Source: Halobaculum halobium
GTDB lineage: Archaea; Halobacteriota; Halobacteria; Halobacteriales; Haloferacaceae
Assembly: GCF_030127145.1 (NCBI RefSeq)
Contig: NZ_CP126159.1
Location: forward strand, 372,001-436,000
Length of the DNA: 64,000 nt
Direction of reading: 5' to 3'
Part shown: positions 56,271-64,000 of the stretch, in pieces
Position numbering within the stretch: position 1 is the first letter of the stretch
How the letters are laid out: the number at the start of each line of letters is the position of its first letter
Notes under the pieces: generated by a model
Told to the model about the DNA's origin: nothing
Databases searched by the model: none
The model's input: only the letters and a program-made list of their open reading frames with translations
Made by a program: the position numbers and the translations under genes

Positions 56271-57761
56271 TCACCCGCGGAGTTGTCTGAGCATCACGCT
56301 GTACTCGTTCCGTTCGTACAGCGCCTCGACATGGTCGAGCAGGTCGTCGGTCGCCGTGGCGATCCCCTCAGCACGTGCCCGCTCGCCAGCCATGAGTGAC
56401 TCGCGTGCGCGCTCTTCTAACGACTCCGTCAGCGACACGAAAAACATCGGGATGCTGTGGTTGTGGTCGGTCCGCGAGTCGACGTACCGCGTTCTGATCT
56501 CTTGTCTGCGTTCTTCCAACGCGTCGACAGCTGCACTAGCGTCGTCGGCCACCGTCCCCTCGGGTGCACTATCAGCGGTCGGTCCGTCCGTCTCTGCGGT
56601 GCTATCGGCCGTTCCCGATTCGAGCACCGGGACCAGATCGCGTTCGTAGAAGGCGACCTCCTCACGGATCGCGTACGGGACCACCGTGTTGCTTTCGTCC
56701 GCGCGCTCCAGCATGGCGTCGAGCCGGTCGGCGCGGTTGTCGAGCGCGTCTGCGACGGGGCCGTCGATTCCGGACACTGTCTCCCCGAGTGACTGGACCC
56801 GGGCCGACACGTCGGCGGGGTCGACGTCGACGGTGAGGTTACGCACCGTTGCGGCCTCGTTGAGCGCATCGACGCCCGCACGGAGCGCGTCGGCGACCTG
56901 CTCGGTGTCGTCGCTGGCGACGCCGTCGAGCAGATCCCGCGCCGGCTCGCACTCGGCACGATTGGTACCGCGGACGCGACGCGCCGCCTCCGCACCCGGC
57001 GCGTCAGCGGCGGAATCGGAGTCGGAGTCCGCGGCGGCCTCCGCGAGGTGCTCGATCCGATCGACCAGCGTCGCATCCCGTTCAGGGGTGGGGGAATCGG
57101 TGCGCTCGAGCGCGCGGTCGACGGCGACACGCGCATCCTCGATCTCCGTCGCCGCCGTCTCGTCGCCCCGGTCGCCCGCGGCTTCCGCCAGACGGGCCAC
57201 GTCGGCGGCGAGGTCGTCGTCGACGCCAGTCAGTCGACCGGCAGTCCGATCCGGGTCACCGGGTTCGAGCGCGCGGTCGATATCGTCGGTCGCCTCAAGG
57301 CGCTCAACGGCGGCCGCTATCGCCTCTCGGAGCGCCCCTTCTCCCGTGGCCGACGGCGTCGCGAGCGCATCGAGCAGCGCCGCGGATCGATGCCCCGTCG
57401 GTCGCTTCGATCGCGACACGTCCTCTGCGACGGAGGCGACGACGCCGTCGTCCTCGGATCCGCCCGCGGCGTGACTCTCCGAGGCGGTGCGATCGATGCT
57501 GAGCTGCCCTCGATCGACCAGCGTCGCAAGCTCCCGCGCCTTTGCGGCGGGCGGGGCGTCGTTCTCGACGCGGCCGTCAGGGCCGGCGATATCGGCGGCC
57601 GCCGCCAAGCGGTCCATCGACTCCGCGAGTTCGTCGAGCGTCCGTTTTACGTCGCCCTCGGTCGGGCGGGAGCCGAGACGATCGGCGATCGCCTCGATAT
57701 CCGGGTCGTCGGAGCCGCCGAACAGGCCCATGAACACGGCCGCAATAGGTGGTCCCGACAT
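56271..57761 (-). CDS. Uncharacterised acidic helical protein (tubulin operon)
   Basis: 496 residues, soluble, very acidic, Ala/Asp-rich and almost entirely helical. It starts near MGLFGGSDDPDIEAIADRL; the ATG at 57731 could be the true start, and 57761 is the most upstream one, 3 nt after the previous stop. There is no catalytic motif. The last 150 residues hold the best-defined blocks (YAIREEVAFYERDLVPVLES; EERARESLMAGERARAEG). Lying between two tubulin-like genes, it is a candidate filament-binding or regulatory protein. Family not recognised. Confidence 0.8.
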   Translation of the reverse strand: MSGPPIAAVFMGLFGGSDDPDIEAIADRLGSRPTEGDVKRTLDELAESMDRLAAAADIAGPDGRVENDAPPAAKARELATLVDRGQLSIDRTASESHAAGGSEDDGVVASVAEDVSRSKRPTGHRSAALLDALATPSATGEGALREAIAAAVERLEATDDIDRALEPGDPDRTAGRLTGVDDDLAADVARLAEAAGDRGDETAATEIEDARVAVDRALERTDSPTPERDATLVDRIEHLAEAAADSDSDSAADAPGAEAARRVRGTNRAECEPARDLLDGVASDDTEQVADALRAGVDALNEAATVRNLTVDVDPADVSARVQSLGETVSGIDGPVADALDNRADRLDAMLERADESNTVVPYAIREEVAFYERDLVPVLESGTADSTAETDGPTADSAPEGTVADDASAAVDALEERRQEIRTRYVDSRTDHNHSIPMFFVSLTESLEERARESLMAGERARAEGIATATDDLLDHVEALYERNEYSVMLRQLRG

Positions 57762-57764
57762 GGG

Positions 57765-59387
57765 TCACAGCATGTTGGACCGGCCGAGGCAGTCGAACAG
57801 CGGCTGCACCTCGTTCCACACGTCGCGGATGTCCTCCGCCTGCACGCTCTGGCCCTCGTCCTTCAGGCGCTTGGCGTGCTCGTACATTGACTCCAGCGAC
57901 GGCATTCGGGGGTTCCACAGCGTCCCCCACATGAACACGTCGTCGAGGTACGGGATGACGAGCTGGTTCACCTGCACGTCCACGGTTTCGACGCCCGAAC
58001 GAGTGCCGGCGTCGAGGAACTCCTCGCCGTTGAGGATTTCCTGGAGCGTCCCGTCGGTGACGTACTCGGAGATGTCCGACATCTGCTCCTCCGGCCCGTA
58101 GATCATGAAGTTGCCGCCCCACGCCGTCGAGGGATCGAAGTCCGCGAGCCGGTTTTGCAACAGCGTGTTACGCGCGAGCAGTTCGAGGCTGGACTCCGAG
58201 ATGTCGTCCGAACGGAGGCGTCCCAGCGCGGGCGCGAGCACGACCGCCGGGCGTTCCTCGGGCGCCATGTCGTGCGGGTACTTGTCTTCGACCAACCGGA
58301 AGCTGTCGGCCACGTCGAAGACGCTCCCGCGGATGCTCATCGTCGCATCGCGGTCAGTGAGCTGCGGCGTCGAGGACATGGTAAACGCTTCGAGAAACGC
58401 CACGAGCGGCTTATTGAGGTCCGAGAACTCGGGCGGGTTGTACCGGTCGATTCCCTCGATCCGCGGGTGGATGTCGGTGCTCGCTTGGCGGAGGTGGTCG
58501 TTGTTGAACGGGATGATCGCGTCGGCCGACCGCGAGATGCGCGACAGGCCGATCACGCCGTTCGTCTTCGCGCGGCCGCCGACGGCGGACTGTTGACCCC
58601 CTTCCGACGGGATGACGACCGAGCTGAGAATCGCCTGGTCGATGACGAGGCCCGACTCTTGGACCTCCTCTCGGAGCTTCTCGGCGATGACCGGCGTCGC
58701 GCCGCACCCGGTTCCTTTCGTGACGCTGTGGACGAGCATCACCGCTTGCGCGTCGCGGATGTCCTGACTCGTCATGTCCCAGCGGTCGCGGAAGGGGTTG
58801 CTTCCGTCGGCGAAATCGGCCTCGGCAACCTTCGCGCCGTTGCTCCATCGGTATCCCATCCCGCTGTACCCGTGTTTGCCGAACCCGATGATCGAGTTCG
58901 ACAGCAGGTCGTTTCGGGAGTACTCTTTCAGCTCCTTCGTGTAGTAAGTCTGTTCCAACTCTGCGATGTTGGTGTTGAGCAGGCCGTAGCCCGCGAGCCC
59001 GCCCTGCCAGATTCGGGCGCGGTCCTCGTGGTTGCGCGCGAGCGTGTCGCGGCGCATCAACACGGCGTCGACGATGTTGTTCCCCGCGCCGCCGATCCCG
59101 ATCAGGAACCACTTGCGACCGTACATCTCGCCGTCGTCGTCCATCGATACCGGGCCGAGGTCATCGGCGCCGCCCGGGTCACCCGGAGCGTCACCGCCCG
59201 AGGGATCGGGGCCGTCGGCGTCGGCGACCGCGTCCGCGCCGTCCTCGAACAGGCCCGCGAACCGGTCACCGTAGATGGCTCGGACCGATGGCTGCGCGTC
59301 ACCGTGAGCGTGCAGCAGGTGTTCTTCGATGGTATCTGTCTCCCAGTCCGCCGGTTCGGTGTAACATATCTCGCAAGATTCGGTCAT
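57765..59387 (-). CDS. Tubulin/FtsZ-superfamily protein 1 with N-terminal zinc-finger-like segment
   Basis: 540 residues. Residues 1-30 carry a C5-x2-C8 ... H23 ... H28 arrangement (CEICYTEP; EEHLLHAHGD) resembling a C2H2 zinc finger. An Asp/Gly-rich linker spans 45-90. Residues 92-540 form a tubulin-like domain: WFLIGIGGAGNNIVDAVL near 93-110, the glycine loop KGTGCGAT at 224-231, and a T7-like GSVFDVADSF with D358 and D361. Inserts make it longer than FtsZ. It probably binds GTP and polymerises, with the finger as a docking site. It follows the membrane coiled-coil gene by 22 nt. Confidence 0.88.
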   Translation of the reverse strand: MTESCEICYTEPADWETDTIEEHLLHAHGDAQPSVRAIYGDRFAGLFEDGADAVADADGPDPSGGDAPGDPGGADDLGPVSMDDDGEMYGRKWFLIGIGGAGNNIVDAVLMRRDTLARNHEDRARIWQGGLAGYGLLNTNIAELEQTYYTKELKEYSRNDLLSNSIIGFGKHGYSGMGYRWSNGAKVAEADFADGSNPFRDRWDMTSQDIRDAQAVMLVHSVTKGTGCGATPVIAEKLREEVQESGLVIDQAILSSVVIPSEGGQQSAVGGRAKTNGVIGLSRISRSADAIIPFNNDHLRQASTDIHPRIEGIDRYNPPEFSDLNKPLVAFLEAFTMSSTPQLTDRDATMSIRGSVFDVADSFRLVEDKYPHDMAPEERPAVVLAPALGRLRSDDISESSLELLARNTLLQNRLADFDPSTAWGGNFMIYGPEEQMSDISEYVTDGTLQEILNGEEFLDAGTRSGVETVDVQVNQLVIPYLDDVFMWGTLWNPRMPSLESMYEHAKRLKDEGQSVQAEDIRDVWNEVQPLFDCLGRSNML

Positions 59388-59409
59388 TTTGTATACTCAG
59401 TGGATACGG

Positions 59410-61326
59410 TTACGTGTACTTTTCGCGGAAGCGCCGGTGCGCCGTCGACATGGATCGCTCGATCGACGCCCCGTCCGCGGGCGTGAACTCGATGAACCCG
59501 GGCGGTTCGGGGCTCTGTAAGTCGACGGCCTCGAACAGATCGGACTGCCGCCCGGCGAATCGCTCGACGTTGACGAGCACGTCCGGCGTCGCGACCGCCT
59601 CCGGGAGGTCTTCGAGCCGGAACTGGACGATCCGGTCGTCGCCGTCGGCGGCACGCTCGAACTCGCGGAACGCGTACAACACGCCGTCGACGACCTCCTC
59701 CGGCGAGGCGACGCGAACCGACTCTCGCCCCGAACCGGTCCCGACAGTGTCGGGCTCGTTCGATGGACCGTCGCGATCGCCGGTGTCGCCCGAATCGAGG
59801 TCGTTCACAGCGTCTACTTCGGTTGATGATTCCGACTCGCCTGCGACCGCGTCGTACGTGAACGTGATTCGACCGCCGGCAGCGTCGATAGTCGCGTCGA
59901 CGCCGTCGTACCCGGCCCTGATGGCGGGAAGGATCGCCTCGAGGTATCCGTCGGGTATCTCCGTTGGGATCGAAACGGTGGCGTGACGAGCGTCGATCGT
60001 CGCCTCCAGTGTCGACACCAACTCGGCCGTCGTGACGAGCGTCGCCGCCTGCGTGGCGGCGTCCTCGGCGGTCGACAGCGCGTCTTCGAACTGGCAGTCG
60101 TGCAGGGATTCGCGCGCGCTATCGAGTTTCGATCGGACGTCGCGTGCGCCGACGAGATCGGGGTCGCGTCCGGCGAGCAACACCTCGTCGATCCGATCTC
60201 GGAAGGGAACATCCATCGCTCCGATCTGTTCGTCGAGCGTGTCGAGGCGGGCCTCGGTCGTCGAAATCGCTTCGACGACTGGCGCCTCCCGCTCGCGGAC
60301 GTGCGCTCGGACACGCTGCCGGTGCGCGTCGACCGCCTCGACCGCCGCGGCGACGGCGCCAAACGAGTTGGCTGTCCGCGTCAGCGACTCGAGTTCCTCG
60401 TCGACGTGATCGAGGTGGACTGCGTCCGCACCGCCTGGGATCGACACCTCGCGGTGCTTCGTCGGGAGGTTGACTGTTCGGTAGCGGTCGCCGTATTCGG
60501 AGCTGACGATGAACTCACCGTATTCAGTTCGGATACCGCTGGCGAGCGCCTGCCGGAGGCGCTCGGTGAGCTCTTCGATTCGGGCGTCCGGATCGACGCC
60601 GTCGATCTCCGACTCGACGCCGGCACGGGCTGCCTGGGCCGCCTCGCCGTCGGACATCGACCGGATCTCGGCGATGTCTTCGTCAATCCCGTCCAGGCGA
60701 GCGCGGAACTCATCGGCTCCCTCTCGAACGTCGCGAACGCCGCCGGGAGCGACGTTCGAGAGCGTTTCGAGCCCCTCGAATCGCGTGTCGAAATCGGTGT
60801 TGAACGCGGACCGGCGATTCGCGAGGTCAGCCTCCAGCCGTCCGAGGTCGTCGCCGGTCTCCTCGAGTACTACCTCATTCCACGGGTACGTCCCGACAGC
60901 GACCAACTGTAGCGCGGCCGCGCACACCGGAACAGCGTAGAACGCACCGAGCTGGACGAGCGGGATATCAGCCGAAGTCAGCGGTGCGTACACGCCGAAA
61001 AACAGCGCGAAGAACAACACCGACGAGAGCGTGGCTGCCCCGTAGGCAGCCTCTCTGTGTTCGACGACCAGCATCGCTGCTCCCTGCGCGGCCCACGCAA
61101 GCGCGATAAGCAGGAACAACCCCATTACGACCGCCGAACTGTTCTTGAAAACCACCGCCGCCTCGAACAGCACCGGGATAGACAACACCGGCTCGGCGAT
61201 GGGCGTGAGTCCCGCAGAGCTCGACGTGTAGCCGAACAGCGCCAACAGTGTTTGCACGAGCGCGATCACGAGGGGAACGCCCGCCGCTCCCCAGGCGATC
61301 GTTTGTCCGTGCGCGGTTCTAGGCAT
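59410..61326 (-). CDS. Multi-TM coiled-coil membrane protein, first gene of the tubulin operon
   Basis: 638 residues. About four hydrophobic helices in residues 8-150 (GVPLVIALVQTLLALFGYTS; VMGLFLLIALAWAAQGAAML) are followed by a large cytoplasmic part. Residues 155-445 are helical and coiled-coil-like (GRLEADLANRRSAFNTDF; TTEARLDTLDEQIGAMDV) with an embedded small beta segment (EYGEFIVSSEYGDRYRTV). The C-terminal region (510-638) is acidic. A clear TATA box lies 31 nt upstream, making this the likely first gene of an operon reaching to 43798. A membrane platform for the tubulin-like proteins is the simplest inference. Confidence 0.85.
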   Translation of the reverse strand: MPRTAHGQTIAWGAAGVPLVIALVQTLLALFGYTSSSAGLTPIAEPVLSIPVLFEAAVVFKNSSAVVMGLFLLIALAWAAQGAAMLVVEHREAAYGAATLSSVLFFALFFGVYAPLTSADIPLVQLGAFYAVPVCAAALQLVAVGTYPWNEVVLEETGDDLGRLEADLANRRSAFNTDFDTRFEGLETLSNVAPGGVRDVREGADEFRARLDGIDEDIAEIRSMSDGEAAQAARAGVESEIDGVDPDARIEELTERLRQALASGIRTEYGEFIVSSEYGDRYRTVNLPTKHREVSIPGGADAVHLDHVDEELESLTRTANSFGAVAAAVEAVDAHRQRVRAHVREREAPVVEAISTTEARLDTLDEQIGAMDVPFRDRIDEVLLAGRDPDLVGARDVRSKLDSARESLHDCQFEDALSTAEDAATQAATLVTTAELVSTLEATIDARHATVSIPTEIPDGYLEAILPAIRAGYDGVDATIDAAGGRITFTYDAVAGESESSTEVDAVNDLDSGDTGDRDGPSNEPDTVGTGSGRESVRVASPEEVVDGVLYAFREFERAADGDDRIVQFRLEDLPEAVATPDVLVNVERFAGRQSDLFEAVDLQSPEPPGFIEFTPADGASIERSMSTAHRRFREKYT

Positions 61327-61656
61327 ATACTACCAGCCACACACGGGCACACGTATAAAACAGTTGACCGTATTTTTCGGATCTGAGAGTTGAGAGAAAA
61401 CTGAGTCTCTGCGGAGTGCTCATCGGGAGCGGCCGTTATTGGTCGAAATAGGCGTCTCCTACCAGTCAGACACGGACCGTTGGTTACCGAGACCGAGCCA
61501 ATCATGATCACTGGCCCAGTTTTTCTCGTGACACCTTCTCCGTTCAAAATGGAGCCTGTCCGTGCCGAGTTAGAAGTGCGAGATGCACACTGCTCAGCGG
61601 GAAAGTTGTCGTACGCCAACCGTCGCGCTTTCATTGACCGGTACCAAGGTGCAGGT
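61327..61656. other. A/T-richer divergent promoter region, right edge of the tubulin module
   Basis: 330 bases between the divergent tubulin operon and nosL. It contains the operon TATA box at 61354-61360. No gene, attachment site or repeat of the left-edge sequence was seen. Confidence 0.5.
61354..61360 (-). promoter_or_regulatory. TATA box of the tubulin operon
   Basis: TTTTATA on the minus strand, about 31 nt before the ATG at 61326. It is a good archaeal promoter match and the only strong one found within the 17.5-kb minus-strand series. Confidence 0.6.
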
Positions 61657-62295
61657 ATGGTCTCACGCAACTCGGCGGGCGACGGAGATAACTTGGGTGA
61701 GGAACGAACCCACGAATCTCTTTCCGACGGGAGCGTCTCCCGCCGAACCGTCCTCTCGGGCGCGGTTGCAGCCGGAGTCGTCTCGATTGCTGGCTGTGCG
61801 GGGACAGGGGGCGGTGGCGCCGATTCCGCTCCCGACGCAGTGACACTCTCGGAGGACGCGACGTGCGACGTGTGTGGAATGGTCATATCGAAGCATCCGG
61901 GTCCGAGTAGCGAGGCGTTCTACGAGGACCAGGAACCGAACGGACATGCGAACCCGGCACGCTTCGACAGTACGTGGGAGGCGTTCCAGTTCGACTACGA
62001 GCGCGAAGGCTGGACTCGTACGTCATTTTACGTCACCGACTACTCGGCGGTCGACTATGAAATCCGAACTGACGGTGACCAGCAGCTCATCTCCCGGCAC
62101 GTCGAGGCGTCGACGTTCGTATCCGCCGACTCGGTCACGTTCGTGGCCGATTCGGCTGTCGTCGGGACTATGGGAGCCGATCTCATCGGATTCTCCGAGC
62201 AAGCAGACGCGGAGGCGTTCCGATCGGAATACGGTGGCGAGTTGGTTACTGCTGACGAGGTGACGAAAACTCTGATCGGTCAACTTGGGAAGTAG
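61657..62295 (+). CDS. nosL: NosL-family copper-binding lipoprotein
   Basis: 212 residues from the ATG at 61657. A twin-arginine motif (SRRTVLSGAVAAG) and lipobox (SIAGC) predict Tat export and lipid anchoring. The mature protein carries the NosL hallmark CDVCGM with Cys-x2-Cys-Gly-Met, which binds Cu(I) for delivery to nitrous oxide reductase. The C-terminal half (SVTFVADSAVVGTMGADLIG; FSEQADAEAFRSEYGG) completes the fold. nosD follows 10 nt later. The longer upstream open frame is rejected because the signal sequence starts here. Confidence 0.92.
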   Translation: MVSRNSAGDGDNLGEERTHESLSDGSVSRRTVLSGAVAAGVVSIAGCAGTGGGGADSAPDAVTLSEDATCDVCGMVISKHPGPSSEAFYEDQEPNGHANPARFDSTWEAFQFDYEREGWTRTSFYVTDYSAVDYEIRTDGDQQLISRHVEASTFVSADSVTFVADSAVVGTMGADLIGFSEQADAEAFRSEYGGELVTADEVTKTLIGQLGK

Positions 62296-62305
62296 AGACC
62301 CGTCG

Positions 62306-64000
62306 ATGTACGCACGAGCAGCTGTGATCGCCGTCGCGCTGTCGGCACTGGTGTTGGGCAGTTCTTTCGCCGTCCCTGTCGGCGTCGGCGATTCGGTTGG
62401 TCCGGTGCCGTTCGAGGACACCGTATCTCTCGGAATGACCAGCACCACGCTCAGGGCCGCCGACGCGGAGGGAGTAGCGTTACCGAAGGTAGAAGTGTTC
62501 TACGCGGAGTACGAGTACGTGATCGGGTACTACGGGGTCGAATCGTATCTCGCTGAGCACCGCCGAACCGGCCACGACCGGCAGTTCGGGCAGCCGCTGG
62601 CGGTGTTCGTAACCGATTACGCGGGAACGAACGTCTCGCTCACCGAACGCGGCTATCCCGTCGTAGACACGAACACGGACCCGTCGTTCGTGCGCGCCAG
62701 TGATGCGTACGTCGTAATCGGGAGCGAGGCACGAACCGCGACGGGGTCTCTTGCCATGCCGTTCTCCGATCGTGAGGCCGCCAGCGAGTTCACCGAACGC
62801 TACGGCGGCGAGGTGATCCCCTGGGATGGCGTCGACGAAGCGGTTGAGGCCTCCAACCCGATCACCCGCGAGCGCTACGAAGCGACTGTCGACGAGCGCA
62901 TGCAGTGGGCGGATCGTGCGGTCGAGGCGACACGGCCGCTCCGTGAGCGCCCAGTTACCGTGACGGTGGGCGAGGACGTGCCGACGCTACAGGCGGCGGT
63001 GGAGGCTGCGCCGCCGAACACCACAGTGTTGCTGCCGCCGGGTGAGTACGCAGTCGATGAGGTCATCGTGAACAAGTCGGTCACGATCAGAGGTGCCGGC
63101 GTCGCAACACACATCCGCGGCGACGGTAACGGATCGGTCCTCCACATGAACGCGAGTCACGCGGCCGTGACCGATCTCCGGATCTCGGGCGTCGGCTCGG
63201 TCGGCAGTCCAGAACGGTCCGCCAACACTTCCAGCGATTGGTCGGAATCCGTCGAACTCGCGTACGGCCGCGGAGACGCCGCAATTCGGCTGGACGGTGC
63301 CGACGGCGCGCTCGTGGAGAATATCGTGATCGACACGCCAGCGAGTGGAATTATCTCCAGAGCCGCGGATGGAGCTGTCGTACAGAACATCACGCTCCGT
63401 GGCGCAGCCGCCCCCGAAAACGGGTTTATGGGCGTCGTTGCGATGTACGCGCCGGTTGTCGTTGAGAACAGCAGCTTCCACGGCGGTCGGGACGCCGTCT
63501 ACACCCACCGTGCACACGAGACTGTAATACGGAACAACGAGATGGCCGATGCCCGGTTCGGCGTCCATTTGATGTACACATCGCGGACGCTCGTTGCGAA
63601 CAATGAGATTCACAACGAATCCGTGGGCGTGATCGTCATGACGCGTCCCACCGGAAATCTCGTCGTCGGAAACCGCGTGTCTGCCACGCGCACCGGCATC
63701 AGCACTGTCGGGGCAGACTCATACTACGCGGAGAACGTCCTGACCGACAACAAGTGGGGGATGACTGTATCGGGAACCGGCTCGCTGTACACTCGAAACA
63801 CGATCGTGAACAACACATACGGCCTACGTGGGTCGTCACTGCTACCGACGAATCTCGTGACGCACAATGACGTGGTCGACAATGAATATCCCGTCGACTC
63901 GTATCTGGGCGCGTTGCGCGTGTGGACCGTCGACGGTGAGGGCAACTACTGGGGTCGGCTCCCCGGCGCGGACCGCGACGGCGACGGGACCGTAGAACGG
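62306..64000 (+). CDS. nosD: NosD-family periplasmic copper-site maturation protein, truncated by window end
   Basis: 565 codons are visible, open to the last base. A signal peptide (AVIAVALSALVLGSSFAVPV) is followed by about 170 residues unlike bacterial NosD. These include a segment resembling the NosL C-terminus (MPFSDREAASEFTERYGGEV). From about residue 215 the protein is a right-handed beta-helix of CASH/NosD repeats (TVTVGEDVPTLQAAVEAAPP; TVIRNNEMADARFGVHLMYT; RNTIVNNTYGLRGSS). NosD works with the NosFY ABC transporter and NosL to mature the CuZ centre of nitrous oxide reductase. The remaining nos genes are expected beyond the window. Confidence 0.92.
   Translation, partial: MYARAAVIAVALSALVLGSSFAVPVGVGDSVGPVPFEDTVSLGMTSTTLRAADAEGVALPKVEVFYAEYEYVIGYYGVESYLAEHRRTGHDRQFGQPLAVFVTDYAGTNVSLTERGYPVVDTNTDPSFVRASDAYVVIGSEARTATGSLAMPFSDREAASEFTERYGGEVIPWDGVDEAVEASNPITRERYEATVDERMQWADRAVEATRPLRERPVTVTVGEDVPTLQAAVEAAPPNTTVLLPPGEYAVDEVIVNKSVTIRGAGVATHIRGDGNGSVLHMNASHAAVTDLRISGVGSVGSPERSANTSSDWSESVELAYGRGDAAIRLDGADGALVENIVIDTPASGIISRAADGAVVQNITLRGAAAPENGFMGVVAMYAPVVVENSSFHGGRDAVYTHRAHETVIRNNEMADARFGVHLMYTSRTLVANNEIHNESVGVIVMTRPTGNLVVGNRVSATRTGISTVGADSYYAENVLTDNKWGMTVSGTGSLYTRNTIVNNTYGLRGSSLLPTNLVTHNDVVDNEYPVDSYLGALRVWTVDGEGNYWGRLPGADRDGDGTVER

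Noticed and set aside
58155-59486. 443-codon plus-strand ORF opposite the zinc-finger tubulin-like gene
   Set aside because: Antisense shadow; the minus-strand frame has conserved GTPase motifs and correct codon bias.

Overview
This window is chromosomal DNA from a halophilic archaeon (class Halobacteria). The support is very high GC with strong third-position G/C, acidic proteins, haloarchaea-specific families (HalOD1, bacterio-opsin-activator-type regulators, TIGR00341, fused ADP-forming acetate-CoA ligase), Tat-type lipoprotein signals, and TATA boxes about 25-30 nt before start codons that imply leaderless mRNAs. I saw no rRNA, tRNA, CRISPR array or insertion sequence.

Layout. 0-6 kb: universal stress protein, TauE/SafE permease, an MsbA-like ABC exporter, and a divergent asparagine-synthetase-like enzyme. 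6-10 kb: an empty stretch with one candidate micro-ORF, then fused acetate-CoA ligase (ADP-forming) overlapping a phosphotransacetylase-like DRTGG protein. 10-16 kb: HalOD1 protein, a large PAS/GAF/HTH regulator, a class I terpene-synthase-like protein, DoxX and AIM24-family proteins. 16-20 kb: TIGR00341 membrane protein, GAF histidine kinase and formamidase-like enzyme. 20-28.4 kb: a likely carboxylate catabolic block (MmgE/PrpD, acyl-CoA dehydrogenase, MaoC hydratase, CoA-transferase) beside a TAXI-type TRAP transporter. 28.5-35.5 kb: stress protein, MFS carrier, malic enzyme, a small regulator, a double-length NAD synthetase and a small protein.

36-61.3 kb is the most remarkable part: two converging gene sets, apparently one undescribed membrane-associated cytoskeletal or remodelling module. 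The plus-strand set (35999-43589) has three helical or coiled-coil proteins, a Cdc48-N-domain single-ring AAA+ ATPase and a beta-propeller protein. The minus-strand set (61326 down to 43798) is a tightly packed, partly overlapping operon encoding three divergent tubulin/FtsZ-superfamily GTPases, one with an N-terminal zinc-finger-like segment. They are interleaved with seven membrane-anchored proteins (multi-TM coiled coil, secreted Ig-like folds, mid-protein TM anchors) and one soluble helical protein. All three tubulin-like proteins keep a glycine-rich GTPase loop and a D-x-x-D pair where FtsZ has its catalytic T7 loop.

Three genes of this module (AAA+, propeller, third tubulin) each appear frameshifted, and each is repaired by adding one G in a short G run. 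That suggests sequence error or recent decay rather than design. The window ends in a nosL-nosD pair, with NosD truncated by the window edge.
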